DNA of 64,000 nucleotides, taken from Pseudomonas japonica. Its GTDB lineage: Bacteria; Pseudomonadota; Gammaproteobacteria; Pseudomonadales; Pseudomonadaceae. Made by a program: the position numbers and the translations under genes. The DNA is taken from assembly GCF_013522925.1 (NCBI RefSeq), contig NZ_JAAMQU010000002.1:124001-188000 (forward strand), written 5' to 3'. The notes under the pieces were generated by a model that ran no database searches, was not told the origin of the DNA, and worked only from the letters and a program-made list of their open reading frames with translations. Positions 20,484 through 28,838 of the stretch are shown here, one piece after another. Each line of letters opens with the position of its first letter. Within the stretch, counting starts at the first letter, position 1.

Positions 20484-21349
20484 CTTCTGCCGACCTTCCG
20501 TATTACCTGGGCTGCCCTTCCTGGAGCGATGCGGCCTGGCGGGGCAGCTTCTACCCTGCCGATACCCAAGCCTCGGACACCCTAGGGCTGTATGCCAGCG
20601 CCTTAAATGCCGTGGAAGGCAACACGACCTTTTATGCCTGGCCAGCGGCGTCCACGGTTGCGCGCTGGGCCGAGGAAATGCCCGCCCACTTTCGCTTTAC
20701 CGCCAAGTTTCCAAGGGACATCAGCCACGGTGGAGAGCTCGCTAGCCAGCTCGAACTGGCGCACCAGTTTCTGCGCTCGCTTGCCCCGCTTGGCGAGCGC
20801 GTTTCACCGGTGTGGCTGCAATTGTCAGCCAGCTTCGGGCCTTCCCGCCTCGCAGACCTTGCCCTGTTTATCGAAGGGGTGTCCCGGCCGCTGGCGGTAG
20901 AAGTGCGGCACCCCGCATTTTTTTCCAAGGGAAGCGAGGAGCGCGCGCTTAACCGCCTGCTCCGGGATAGCGGCACGGAGCGCATCTGCATGGACACCCG
21001 CGCGCTGTTCAGCGTGACGTCCACCGACCCTGGCATTCTTCATGCACAAGCCATGAAGCCACGGGTGCCGCCACGGCCCGCCGCGTTCACCGATCGGCCT
21101 CAGGTGCGTTTCGTTGGATTGCCGCGCGTAATTGATAACGAGCCGTTCCTTGACCCTTGGGTGGCCAAGGTAGCCGAATGGATTGAAGAAGGCCGCCGCC
21201 CCTATGTGTTCATGCACACCGCCGACAACCGTGAGGCGCACGCCCAGGCGCGACGGTTTCATGAGCGGCTGACTGAACGGCTGCCTGGGTTGCCAGCCCT
21301 GCCGCCCGTGCCTGCAGCTGGCGCCCCTACGCAGATGGGCTTGCTGTGA
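20480..21349 (+). CDS. DUF72 (YecE-like) protein, apparent CTG start
   Basis: The DUF72 domain is recognisable from LPYYLGCPSW (about residue 6 on) through EGNTTFYAWP, FTAKFPRDISH and VEVRHPAFF to YVFMHTADNREAHAQARRFHERL near the C-terminus, giving 289 residues. The homologous N-terminus lies upstream of the first GTG (20612). The only plausible start in the open stretch 20456-20611 is CTG at 20480, fused to the preceding stop as CTGA; in other pseudomonads I would expect ATGA here. The TIM-barrel-like family has no firmly known function. Gene identity is secure, start codon less so. Confidence 0.85.
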   Translation: MTSADLPYYLGCPSWSDAAWRGSFYPADTQASDTLGLYASALNAVEGNTTFYAWPAASTVARWAEEMPAHFRFTAKFPRDISHGGELASQLELAHQFLRSLAPLGERVSPVWLQLSASFGPSRLADLALFIEGVSRPLAVEVRHPAFFSKGSEERALNRLLRDSGTERICMDTRALFSVTSTDPGILHAQAMKPRVPPRPAAFTDRPQVRFVGLPRVIDNEPFLDPWVAKVAEWIEEGRRPYVFMHTADNREAHAQARRFHERLTERLPGLPALPPVPAAGAPTQMGLL

Positions 21350-21379
21350 AAGGGCCTGCGCATTCGCGGAGCGCTTAGG

Positions 21380-22063
21380 ATGCGTGGGCTTATCATGTTG
21401 TGCGGGTTGGCTGTAGTGGGGTTTGTGCTGTGGTGGGCGTTGCCGCTTCCCCCACGCTGGAACCCCTGGGCGCCTCTGGATGTAAGCGAAGCACCCAATT
21501 GGCTCACGCCGTTCAAGCTGCGCCGCCTCCAGGCGGATCCGCAACTGTGCGCGCAGGTGCTTGCCGTGTCTGGCCTGCGCTACCAGCCCCAGGCGGATTC
21601 GCCGCCCGGCCAGCGCTGCCCGCTGCGTGAGGTAGTCCGCGTAAGCGGCGGGCCGGTTCGGTTAAGCAGCAGTTTCCTGGCCAGTTGCCCGTTGGCGGTG
21701 TCCGCGGCCATGTTCGAACGTCACGGTTTGCAGCCGGCGGCCCAGGCCGTTTATGGCGCGCCAGTGGTCGCCATGGAGCATCTGGGCAGCTTCGCCTGCC
21801 GCAACGTATACAACCGCAGCCAAGGCAGGCTCAGCCAGCACGCCAGCGCCAACGCCTTGGACATTGCCGCCTTCCGGTTGGCTGACGGCCGCCGGATCAG
21901 TGTGTTGCAGGGCTGGAAGGGCAGTGCCGATGACGCCGAATTTCTTCGGCAGGTGCACCACAATGCCTGTAAGTATTTCAATACCGTGCTTGGCCCCGAA
22001 TACAACGCAGCCCACCGCAATCACTTTCACGTAGACATGGGCGGATGGGCCGTATGTCGATGA
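21380..22063 (+). CDS. Extensin-like C-terminal domain protein
   Basis: A 227-residue protein with one N-terminal membrane segment (residues 4-24) and a periplasmic extensin-like domain (PF06904). The C-terminal half contains ACRNVYNR, SQHASANALDIAAFRL and HRNHFHVDMG, with conserved His, Asp and Cys residues like those of zinc D-Ala-D-Ala peptidase-related folds. A role in cell-wall processing is plausible but inferred. It lies 30 bases after the DUF72 gene. Confidence 0.87.
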   Translation: MRGLIMLCGLAVVGFVLWWALPLPPRWNPWAPLDVSEAPNWLTPFKLRRLQADPQLCAQVLAVSGLRYQPQADSPPGQRCPLREVVRVSGGPVRLSSSFLASCPLAVSAAMFERHGLQPAAQAVYGAPVVAMEHLGSFACRNVYNRSQGRLSQHASANALDIAAFRLADGRRISVLQGWKGSADDAEFLRQVHHNACKYFNTVLGPEYNAAHRNHFHVDMGGWAVCR

Positions 22064-22162
22064 AAGGCAATGTATTTCCGGTTGTTTCCGTCGCCGCACT
22101 TGAGTCGTGTTTGTCAGTCTGAGGTTACGCAGACTTCCCCACTGCGGTCCTGGAGGCCGCTC

Positions 22163-22567
22163 ATGTATCGCAAACTATTGCTGATCGCTTCAATGGGAAC
22201 GCTGCTTGGAGGCTGCGTACCTTACGCCACCGATGGCTATGTACAAACGGACGTCTACACCGTACAGCGCCCTGTTTATGAGGCTCGCCCTTATGCCTAT
22301 CCCTATGGCTATACCAGCGGCTACTACGTAACCCCGGGGCCCCGCTATTACGCGCCGCCGCCCCAGTACTATCGGCCGCCGCCACCGCCAGCCTGGCGCC
22401 CGGGGCCACCGCCTCGGCCTGCGATGGGTTGGCGCGGCGGGCCACCCCCGCAATGGCGCCACGACCGCGGCCCGGACTGGCGTGACCATGGCCGCGGCGG
22501 GCCGTATCGCGGGCCGCGTGGCGATCACGGCGGCCGTGGCGGCTGGGACGGGCGGGGTTATCGGTAG
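22163..22567 (+). CDS. Small Pro/Tyr/Gly/Arg-rich lipoprotein
   Basis: A 134-residue protein. The ATG at 22163 has a GGAGG site six bases upstream. The signal peptide ends at LLGGC (Cys at 18). The mature part has three low-complexity blocks: Tyr-rich (YAYPYGYTSGYY), Pro-rich (YYRPPPPPAWRPGPPPRP) and Arg/Gly/His-rich to the end. It should be a flexible, strongly basic surface or periplasmic lipoprotein. No enzyme motif is visible. Confidence 0.8.
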   Translation: MYRKLLLIASMGTLLGGCVPYATDGYVQTDVYTVQRPVYEARPYAYPYGYTSGYYVTPGPRYYAPPPQYYRPPPPPAWRPGPPPRPAMGWRGGPPPQWRHDRGPDWRDHGRGGPYRGPRGDHGGRGGWDGRGYR

Positions 22568-22608
22568 AACGCTCTACGCCGGATGGCCGACCAAACGGCG
22601 CCCGCTAT

Positions 22609-22648
22609 TATTCGCGAGCTCCGCCTTCGGCTCCGCTTGCTCCCACAG
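22609..22648. repeat. REP-like element
   Basis: TATTCGCGAGCTCCGCCTTC and the following CGGCTCCGCTTGCTCCCACA form a hairpin-forming palindrome. The element at 30951-30989 matches it at nearly every position, which defines a dispersed family. Confidence 0.72.
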
Positions 22649-22687
22649 GAGGCTCTAACCCATTGTGAACCCGGGGCTCGGGGTTCA

Positions 22688-23791
22688 TTACAAATCCTTC
22701 AAGGGGTGTTCACCTTCCCAGGCGCGGCTGAAGTGGGCGTTCACCACGGCCTCGGGAATGGCAGCCACGTCGGGCCAGTGCCAGTGAGGTGTGTTGTCTT
22801 TGTCGACCAGGCGCGCGCGCACCCCTTCGCTGAATTCCGGATGACGGCAGCAGTTGAGGCTGAGGCCGTACTCCATTCGCAGCACGTCCGGTAACGATAG
22901 CTGCCGGGCGCGCTTGAGCTGGTGCCAGGCCAGGTGAGCCGTGAGTGGGCAGCCACTGATCAGGTTTTGCGCTGCCTGGGCAAGGTCTGGGTCGGCGTGG
23001 TCGCGCCAGCGGGCGATGGCTTTCCACGCCTGCACAGGGCCTGCCACGTCCAACAAGTCATCCACAGCGGCACGTCGCGCCAGCCATTGTGCAGGCGGGC
23101 GGGAGGGCAGGGCATCATGTTCGAGCGCGCGCAGGAGGCTGATCAGCTGTACGTCTGCGTTTTCCTGCCAGTTCATTTGCACCAGGCCGTCAATCAGCTC
23201 GTCCTGTTGGTCATCGCGCAGCAACCTGTCGGCCAGCCCAAGCTCCAGAGCATCGGTACCGTTCACCTGGGCCCCGGTCAACGCCAGGAACAGGCCCAGC
23301 TTGCCCGGGAGGCGGTTATAGAACCAGCCGGCACCCACATCGGGATACAGGCCGATGCTCACCTCCGGCATCGCCAGGCGGCTACCGGGCGTGACGATAC
23401 GGATCGCGGCGCCTTGCAACAGGCCCATGCCGCCCCCCAATACATAGCCATGCCCCCAGCAAATGACCGGGCGGGTGAACGTATGCAGGCGGTAGTCCAA
23501 ACGGTATTCAGCTTCGAAGAACCGCGCCGCCAGGTCGGGGACTTCCCCGGGATGAGCGCGACAGGCCTCGACCAGGCTACGCACGTCACCGCCCGCGCAG
23601 AACGCTTTCGGGCCATTGCCCCGCAGCAGCACGCAGGCGATGCGGGGGTTGCGCTCCCAGGCGTCGAGCTTCTCCATAAGCGCCTCGATCATCGGTAGCG
23701 ATAATGCGTTCAAGGACTTCGGGGCGTCGAGGGTAGCAATGCCAATATGGGCACCGTTTGCCCCGATAAGCTCTTCAAAACTCAGATTCAT
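22688..23791 (-). CDS. Enoyl-CoA hydratase/isomerase family protein (3-hydroxyisobutyryl-CoA hydrolase-like)
   Basis: A 367-residue crotonase-fold protein, longer than ordinary enoyl-CoA hydratases and typical in length of the HIBYL-CoA hydrolase subgroup (ECH_2). It has AFCAGGDVRSL, GHGYVLGGGMGLLQGAAIRIV and MPEVSIGLYPDVGAGWF, with the Glu and Asp placed as in the hydrolases. That activity would serve valine breakdown. No valine genes lie nearby, so the exact substrate is unsettled. The ATG follows GAGG. Confidence 0.87.
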   Translation of the reverse strand: MNLSFEELIGANGAHIGIATLDAPKSLNALSLPMIEALMEKLDAWERNPRIACVLLRGNGPKAFCAGGDVRSLVEACRAHPGEVPDLAARFFEAEYRLDYRLHTFTRPVICWGHGYVLGGGMGLLQGAAIRIVTPGSRLAMPEVSIGLYPDVGAGWFYNRLPGKLGLFLALTGAQVNGTDALELGLADRLLRDDQQDELIDGLVQMNWQENADVQLISLLRALEHDALPSRPPAQWLARRAAVDDLLDVAGPVQAWKAIARWRDHADPDLAQAAQNLISGCPLTAHLAWHQLKRARQLSLPDVLRMEYGLSLNCCRHPEFSEGVRARLVDKDNTPHWHWPDVAAIPEAVVNAHFSRAWEGEHPLKDL

Positions 23792-23900
23792 CGAAACCTC
23801 TGCTCAGCACTTTGTTGGAATTATGGACCGCAAGGGTCGGTTCGATTGACAACAGAGAAGGTCTTTCCTAGTGTCCCCGGATTGTTCCATGGACTGCCAC

Positions 23901-24596
23901 ATGACCACCACTGCCTCTGAAGAAGATCGCATCAAGCTTGAGCCAAGCTGGAAACAGGCGCTCAAGGAAGAGTTCGACCAGCCGTACATGCGGCAGTTGC
24001 GCGAGTTCCTGCGCCACGAACTGGCCGCAGGCAAGGAGATTTATCCGCCCGGGCCGCTGATATTCAATGCGCTGAACCTCACCCCGCTGGATCAGGTGAA
24101 AGTGGTGATACTGGGCCAGGACCCTTATCACGGCCCCGGCCAGGCTCACGGGCTGTGTTTCTCCGTGCAGCCGGGCGTGCCCGCGCCGCCCTCGCTGGTG
24201 AACGTGTTCAAAGAGCTCAAGCGCGACCTTAACCTAGACGTTCCTTCCCATGGCTGCTTGCAGCACTGGGCCGAACAGGGTGTGCTGTTGCTTAACACTA
24301 CCCTTACGGTCGAACGCGGCATGGCGGCCTCCCATGCCAAGAAGGGCTGGGAGCCGTTCACCGACCGCATCATCGAAACGGTGAGCGAGCGCTGCGAGCA
24401 CGTGGTGTTTTTGCTGTGGGGCGCCCATGCCCAAAGCAAGAAAAAACTGATCGACCCTACCAAGCACCTGATTCTTACCTCGGTGCACCCGTCGCCGTTG
24501 TCAGCGCACCGGGGCTTCATCGGCAATGGGCATTTCAGCAAGACCAATCAGTTCCTCAAGGACCACGATCTGGCCCCGATCGACTGGGCGCTATGA
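23901..24596 (+). CDS. ung: Uracil-DNA glycosylase
   Basis: A 231-residue family 1 UDG that removes uracil from DNA. It contains the catalytic [14 protein letters not shown] motif, the uracil-recognition region [10 protein letters not shown] and the Leu-loop [12 protein letters not shown] place the start at ATG 23901 ([17 protein letters not shown]) by family length; GTG 23871, which has AAGG upstream, and ATG 23889 are in frame and possible. Its stop overlaps the 3' end of the convergent AbrB-type gene by six bases. Confidence 0.95.
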   Translation: MTTTASEEDRIKLEPSWKQALKEEFDQPYMRQLREFLRHELAAGKEIYPPGPLIFNALNLTPLDQVKVVILGQDPYHGPGQAHGLCFSVQPGVPAPPSLVNVFKELKRDLNLDVPSHGCLQHWAEQGVLLLNTTLTVERGMAASHAKKGWEPFTDRIIETVSERCEHVVFLLWGAHAQSKKKLIDPTKHLILTSVHPSPLSAHRGFIGNGHFSKTNQFLKDHDLAPIDWAL

Positions 24597-25631
24597 ATGG
24601 GCGCCGGGCTGCCTGTTCCAGCGGCGGAACAGCGGCTCGGCCAGGAACAGCACAAACAGCAGGCGCATCACTTGCAGCGCGGTCACCAGCGGCACGGACA
24701 GTTGCAAGGTTTCGGCGGTAAGGCTCATTTCGGCGATGCCGCCGGGCATCATGCCCAGGGTGAGGGAGCGCAGGTCCAGCGCGGTCGCCAGGCTGAGCAG
24801 CCAGGCGGCGAGGCCGGCAATCAGCATCGTCAGCAGTGTGCCTGCCAGCGTACGCCCGAGGAACGAAGGCGCGCGGCGAAAGAACGCCCGGTTGAAGTGA
24901 CAGCCCAGGCCGCTGCCAATCAGCCATTGGCCGAGCTGGCTGCCACCCGCAGGCAAGCTGCCCTGCAGGCCCATGCCGATACTCAGGGTGGCGGTAACCA
25001 GCAGCGGCCCGAACAGCCAGGGGTTGGGCTGGTCAAGCTTTTGCCACACCAGCGCCGCCACAACGCCCAGCCCGCCAATCAACGCAAGCCAGGCCCAGCC
25101 CAGCTCACCATTGTGCTGAGGCACCGCACCCTCGCCCAACAGGTACTTGAACACCGCGGGCACCAGCAATACCACCAGCAGTACCCTCAGGCTTTGCCCC
25201 GCGGCCACTCGGCCAAGGTTGGCGCCGTTGCGCGCGCCCAGGTTGACCATCTCGCCGGAGCCCCCTGGCATGCTGGAGAAAAACGCGGTAGCCCGGTCTT
25301 CACCCGTGCGCAGCAGCAGCCATACGCTTACCAGGCTGGACACGCTGGTCACCAGGGCGCCGACGAGAATCAGCGGCCAGTGCTCGGCCACCTGCTCGAG
25401 AATGATCGGGGTGAAATGCAGCCCAATGCCAGTGCCGATGATCCATTGCCCACAGCGGCGCCCATTGGGGATTTCGCGCAACTGCCAGGGGGTAGCGCAG
25501 CGCACCAGGATGACGGCCAGCAACGCGCCAGTCATCCAGGGCAACGGCCAGCCCACCTGGCTGGCCAACCAACCGCCTACCAGCCCGGTTACAGCCGTGA
25601 CCCACCAGGCGGGTGACCTTGCTTCAGGCAT
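24591..25631 (-). CDS. AbrB-family membrane transporter (putative ammonia monooxygenase regulator family)
   Basis: A 346-residue protein with two repeats of about five membrane helices. Each repeat carries the family motif ([13 protein letters not shown] and [13 protein letters not shown]). This AbrB family (PF05145) is a membrane protein of unclear function, unrelated to the Bacillus AbrB regulator. The ATG at 25631 overlaps the tctA stop by eight bases (ATGCCTGA), so it is probably co-translated with tctCBA; a GTG at 25649 is also open. Context suggests a link with carboxylate uptake or export, but this is not shown. Confidence 0.87.
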   Translation of the reverse strand: MPEARSPAWWVTAVTGLVGGWLASQVGWPLPWMTGALLAVILVRCATPWQLREIPNGRRCGQWIIGTGIGLHFTPIILEQVAEHWPLILVGALVTSVSSLVSVWLLLRTGEDRATAFFSSMPGGSGEMVNLGARNGANLGRVAAGQSLRVLLVVLLVPAVFKYLLGEGAVPQHNGELGWAWLALIGGLGVVAALVWQKLDQPNPWLFGPLLVTATLSIGMGLQGSLPAGGSQLGQWLIGSGLGCHFNRAFFRRAPSFLGRTLAGTLLTMLIAGLAAWLLSLATALDLRSLTLGMMPGGIAEMSLTAETLQLSVPLVTALQVMRLLFVLFLAEPLFRRWNRQPGAHS

Positions 25632-27135
25632 TGGCGAGCCGGCGGGCACGTTGACGATTGCGCCAGATGCGGATCAGCGGCAGCACCAGCATGATTGCAG
25701 TCAGCACCCAGGTGCCCACGGTGATGGGGCTGCCGGCGAGGATGTGCAGGTCTCCGTTGGAAATGGACAGCGCGCGCCGCAGGTTCTGCTCCATCAGGCC
25801 GCCGAGAATGAAGCCCAGCAGCAGCGGAGACAGCGGAAAGTCCAGCTTGCGCAGGATGTAGCCGAAGATGCCGATGCCCACCATCAGGAACAGGTCGAAA
25901 GTGGTCGCATGCACCGCATACACACCAATACCGGTGATAATGGCGATCACCGGCACCAGCGCCCAGTTCGGCACCGACAGAATACGCGTGAACACCCGGA
26001 TCATCGGGATGTTGAGGATCACCAGCATCACGTTGGCGATGAACAACGAAGCGATCAACCCCCACACGATGTCGGGCTGCTGTTCAAACAAAAGCGGGCC
26101 CGGGGTGATGTTGTAGAGGCTAAGCGCGCCGATCATCACTGCCGTGGTGCCCGACCCTGGTACGCCCAGGGTAAGCATGGGCACCAACGCCCCACAGGCG
26201 GCAGCGCCGATAGCGGTTTCCGGCGCCGCCAGCCCGCGCAGGTCGCCCTTGCCGAATTTCCCGGTAGGCCCGGCCATGCGTTTTTCCGTCATGTAGGCCA
26301 CAGCGCTGGCCAGGGTGGCGCCGGCGCCAGGCAGTACACCCATGATGAAGCCCAGCAGGCCGCAACGAACGTTCACCATCCATACCGCAACGGCTTCCTT
26401 GAGGTTGAACATCATGCGCCCGGTGGCTTGCGCGGCTTGATGGCCGTGGTGGGTTTTTTCGAGCAGCAGGAGAATCTCGGACACCGAGAACAGCCCCAGC
26501 ACCAGCACCACGAATTGAATGCCGTCAGCCAGATGCACACTGTCGCCCGTGAAGCGGTACACCCCGCTGTTCGCGTCGATGCCGATAGTGGACAGGAACA
26601 GGCCGATCAACGCTGCGATGAACGTCTTCAGCGGCCGGTTGCCCGCCATGCCGCCCAGGCACACGATGGCGAACACCATCAGCACGAAGTATTCCGCAGG
26701 CCCGAAGGCGATCGCCCATTTGGCCAGCAGGGGCGCGAACATCACCATGCCGCAGGTGGCGATCAGGGCGCCGATGAAGGAGCTCCAGGCCGACAGCGAC
26801 AGTGCCACACCGGCCATGCCCTGACGGGCGAGGGGGTAGCCATCCAGCGTGGTCATCACGGTGGACGCCTCGCCCGGAATGTTCAGCAGGATGGAGCTGA
26901 TACGCCCACCGTATTCGCAGCCCAGGTACACCGCCGCGCACAGAATGAGCGCGGATTCAGGCGGCAAGCCGAGCGCGAAGGCGATGGGGATGAGCAGCGC
27001 TACGCCGTTGATCGGGCCTAGCCCTGGCAACAGGCCGACCACGGTACCGATCAAGGTGCCGATCAACGCGGTGATCAGGTTGTACGGTGACAGGGCAACA
27101 CCAAAGCCTTGCCCGAGGTAGCCGAGAGTGTCCAT
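25624..27135 (-). CDS. tctA: TctA, tripartite tricarboxylate transporter large membrane subunit
   Basis: A 503-residue protein with about ten to twelve membrane segments and the family signature regions GLLPGLGPINGVALLIPI and LGVPGSGTTAVMIGAL. It forms the transport channel for citrate-type tricarboxylates together with TctB, fed by the binding protein TctC. It begins one base after the tctB stop, behind GGAG. Confidence 0.95.
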   Translation of the reverse strand: MDTLGYLGQGFGVALSPYNLITALIGTLIGTVVGLLPGLGPINGVALLIPIAFALGLPPESALILCAAVYLGCEYGGRISSILLNIPGEASTVMTTLDGYPLARQGMAGVALSLSAWSSFIGALIATCGMVMFAPLLAKWAIAFGPAEYFVLMVFAIVCLGGMAGNRPLKTFIAALIGLFLSTIGIDANSGVYRFTGDSVHLADGIQFVVLVLGLFSVSEILLLLEKTHHGHQAAQATGRMMFNLKEAVAVWMVNVRCGLLGFIMGVLPGAGATLASAVAYMTEKRMAGPTGKFGKGDLRGLAAPETAIGAAACGALVPMLTLGVPGSGTTAVMIGALSLYNITPGPLLFEQQPDIVWGLIASLFIANVMLVILNIPMIRVFTRILSVPNWALVPVIAIITGIGVYAVHATTFDLFLMVGIGIFGYILRKLDFPLSPLLLGFILGGLMEQNLRRALSISNGDLHILAGSPITVGTWVLTAIMLVLPLIRIWRNRQRARRLANA

Positions 27136-27136
27136 G

Positions 27137-27598
27137 TCAGTTCTCCAGTACGTCGAGCAACCCCATGGGCAGCGGGACGTCCATCACGCGGTCGAACAGG
27201 ATGTAGAGGCCGATGCTGGCGATCGGAATAACCACCAGCGCGGGTATCCAGCGCCCGCCGTACAGCCGCGCCATGGGCAGGCCGATCAGCATGGCGCTGA
27301 GGATGAAGCCCAGCGGTTCGAACAGGCCGGCGAACAACAGCAGCAGGCCGATGCAGGCGCCGATCTTCAGCAGGCTGTGGCGGTCAAGGCTGGGCTCGTC
27401 CTCGGTATGAACGATGGGAGTAGGGCGCAGCAGCATGTACAGCAAGGCGATGCCCATCAATGCCAACAGCAGCAAAGGGTAGGCACGGGGGCCGACGGGC
27501 TCGTAGGAAAAAGCTGCCTGGTAGGGCCAGGCCATGACCGCCAGCACCGCGCACATCGCCAGCAGTGCCGCGGCGAACAGCCGTTGCAGTGTTTTCAT
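27137..27598 (-). CDS. tctB: TctB, tripartite tricarboxylate transporter small membrane subunit
   Basis: A 153-residue membrane protein with four predicted helices. The ATG at 27598 (MKTLQRLF) has GGAGAA upstream; the frame stays open to 27637 but that extension runs through the intercistronic hairpin. It is the small partner of TctA. Confidence 0.92.
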   Translation of the reverse strand: MKTLQRLFAAALLAMCAVLAVMAWPYQAAFSYEPVGPRAYPLLLLALMGIALLYMLLRPTPIVHTEDEPSLDRHSLLKIGACIGLLLLFAGLFEPLGFILSAMLIGLPMARLYGGRWIPALVVIPIASIGLYILFDRVMDVPLPMGLLDVLEN

Positions 27599-27611
27599 GG
27601 TTGTTCTCCGA

Positions 27612-27635
27612 GGCGCCCGCGAGGCCGCGGGCGCC
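27612..27635 (-). terminator. Intercistronic hairpin between tctC and tctB
   Basis: GGCGCCCGCG and CGCGGGCGCC are perfect 10-base arms with a four-base loop. It follows the tctC stop closely and has no T-run, so it is more likely an attenuator or mRNA 3'-end stabiliser that favours binding-protein expression than a full terminator. Confidence 0.6.
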
Positions 27636-27641
27636 ATGAGG

Positions 27642-28622
27642 TCACTGGATGAGCCCGAATTCCTTGGCGAGGGTCTTGTAGTCCGCCACCTGTTTCTTCA
27701 CGTAGGCATCCAGTTCCGGGCCGGTAAGGGCGAAGGGGAACAGTTCACGCTGGTCGCGCAGCTTGGCGAACTCATCGGTGGCCAACATCTTGTCGAACGT
27801 GGTCTTCCACCAGGCGTAGTCCTCGTCGCTCACCTTTGGCCCTACATAGAAGCCACGTACCACGGGCCATTGGATGTCGTAGCCTTGCTCTTTGGCGGTA
27901 GGGATGTCCTTCATCGCCGGCTCGTCCAGGCGTTTGTCGGAGAACACCGCGAGGATGCGCATGTTGCCGGCCTCGATGTGGGGCATGGAGTCAGAGATGT
28001 CCGTGCTGCCCACCTGGATGTGGCCGCCCATCAGGGCCGTGGCGATTTCGCCGCCTCCCTCGAGCGCCACATAGCGCAGCTCCTTGGGGTTGATGCCCGC
28101 CGCCTTGGCGATCAGGGCGGTTTGCATCCAGTCCTGGCTACCCACGGTGCCGCCAGAGCCGATCACCACCTTGCTGGGGTCGGCCTTCAGGGCTTGCACC
28201 AGGTCATCGAGGTTTTTGTAAGGGGAGTCACTCTTCACTGCGATAGCGCCGTAGCTGGTGCCCACCGCGGCCAGCCAGCGAACAGCGTTCTCGTCGAACC
28301 TGCCGAACTTGCCTTGGGCCAGGTTGAGCAGCGAGCCGCTCGACCAGGCCACAAGGGTGCCGCCATCGGCGGGCCGCTGAGCTACTACGGCGTTATAGGC
28401 TACCGCACCCACGCCGCCGGGCATGTACGTGACGCGCATGGGCTTTTCCAGCAGCTTCTGGTTGAGCAGGGCGCTTTGTACGAGTTTGCAGGTGAGGTCG
28501 AAGCCGCCACCGGGCGAGGCCGGAGCGATGCATTCAGGGCGTTTGGGTTCGGCCGCGAGGGCAGAGGTGGTAAGCGCCAGGCAGGTGACGGCCAGCGCGA
28601 GGGGGCGCAGTATCGCGTTCAT
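27642..28622 (-). CDS. tctC: TctC, periplasmic tricarboxylate-binding protein
   Basis: A 326-residue solute-binding protein with a Sec signal peptide cut after ALAA (residue 24). The mature domain shows the Bug/TctC pattern IAPASPGGGFDLTCKLV and TVGSQDW. It captures the substrate for TctAB. It is first in the minus-strand operon and divergent from tctD; its message carries a Hfq/Crc-type motif before the ribosome site. Confidence 0.94.
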   Translation of the reverse strand: MNAILRPLALAVTCLALTTSALAAEPKRPECIAPASPGGGFDLTCKLVQSALLNQKLLEKPMRVTYMPGGVGAVAYNAVVAQRPADGGTLVAWSSGSLLNLAQGKFGRFDENAVRWLAAVGTSYGAIAVKSDSPYKNLDDLVQALKADPSKVVIGSGGTVGSQDWMQTALIAKAAGINPKELRYVALEGGGEIATALMGGHIQVGSTDISDSMPHIEAGNMRILAVFSDKRLDEPAMKDIPTAKEQGYDIQWPVVRGFYVGPKVSDEDYAWWKTTFDKMLATDEFAKLRDQRELFPFALTGPELDAYVKKQVADYKTLAKEFGLIQ

Positions 28623-28627
28623 GGTGA

Positions 28628-28650
28628 CTCCACTTTTGTTGTTTTTGTTT
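28628..28650 (-). promoter_or_regulatory. Hfq/Crc-type A-rich motif at the tctC ribosome-binding site
   Basis: Reading the minus strand, AACAAAAACAACAAAAG precedes the tctC site GGAG (28631-28628). It contains AACAACAA (28643-28636), the AAnAAnAA pattern bound by Hfq with Crc in pseudomonads. Binding here should block tctC translation while preferred carbon sources are present. Confidence 0.65.
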
Positions 28651-28838
28651 GGCGGCTTCGGACTGTCGCAGGTGACGAGTCAGTACCGGCCATCACTGAG
28701 CCTAGAATGCGAAACTTTCACCAGGCTTTCAGCGAAACATGCCGCTTGAAAAATCGGACCGTTCCCGTTGCAAGGATCGCCAACAGGCCGGGAATGGGGG
28801 ACACTCCCCAGCCGCGTGGCGCTGAACAAGGGGGAACG

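Noticed and set aside
25147..27021. 624-codon open frame opposite tctA
   Set aside because: The low-complexity His/Gln-rich sequence is the reverse of membrane-helix codons; no gene features.
27534..28838. N-terminal extension of tctD by over 400 codons
   Set aside because: This part is antisense to tctC. The receiver domain and a strong ribosome site start at 28839.
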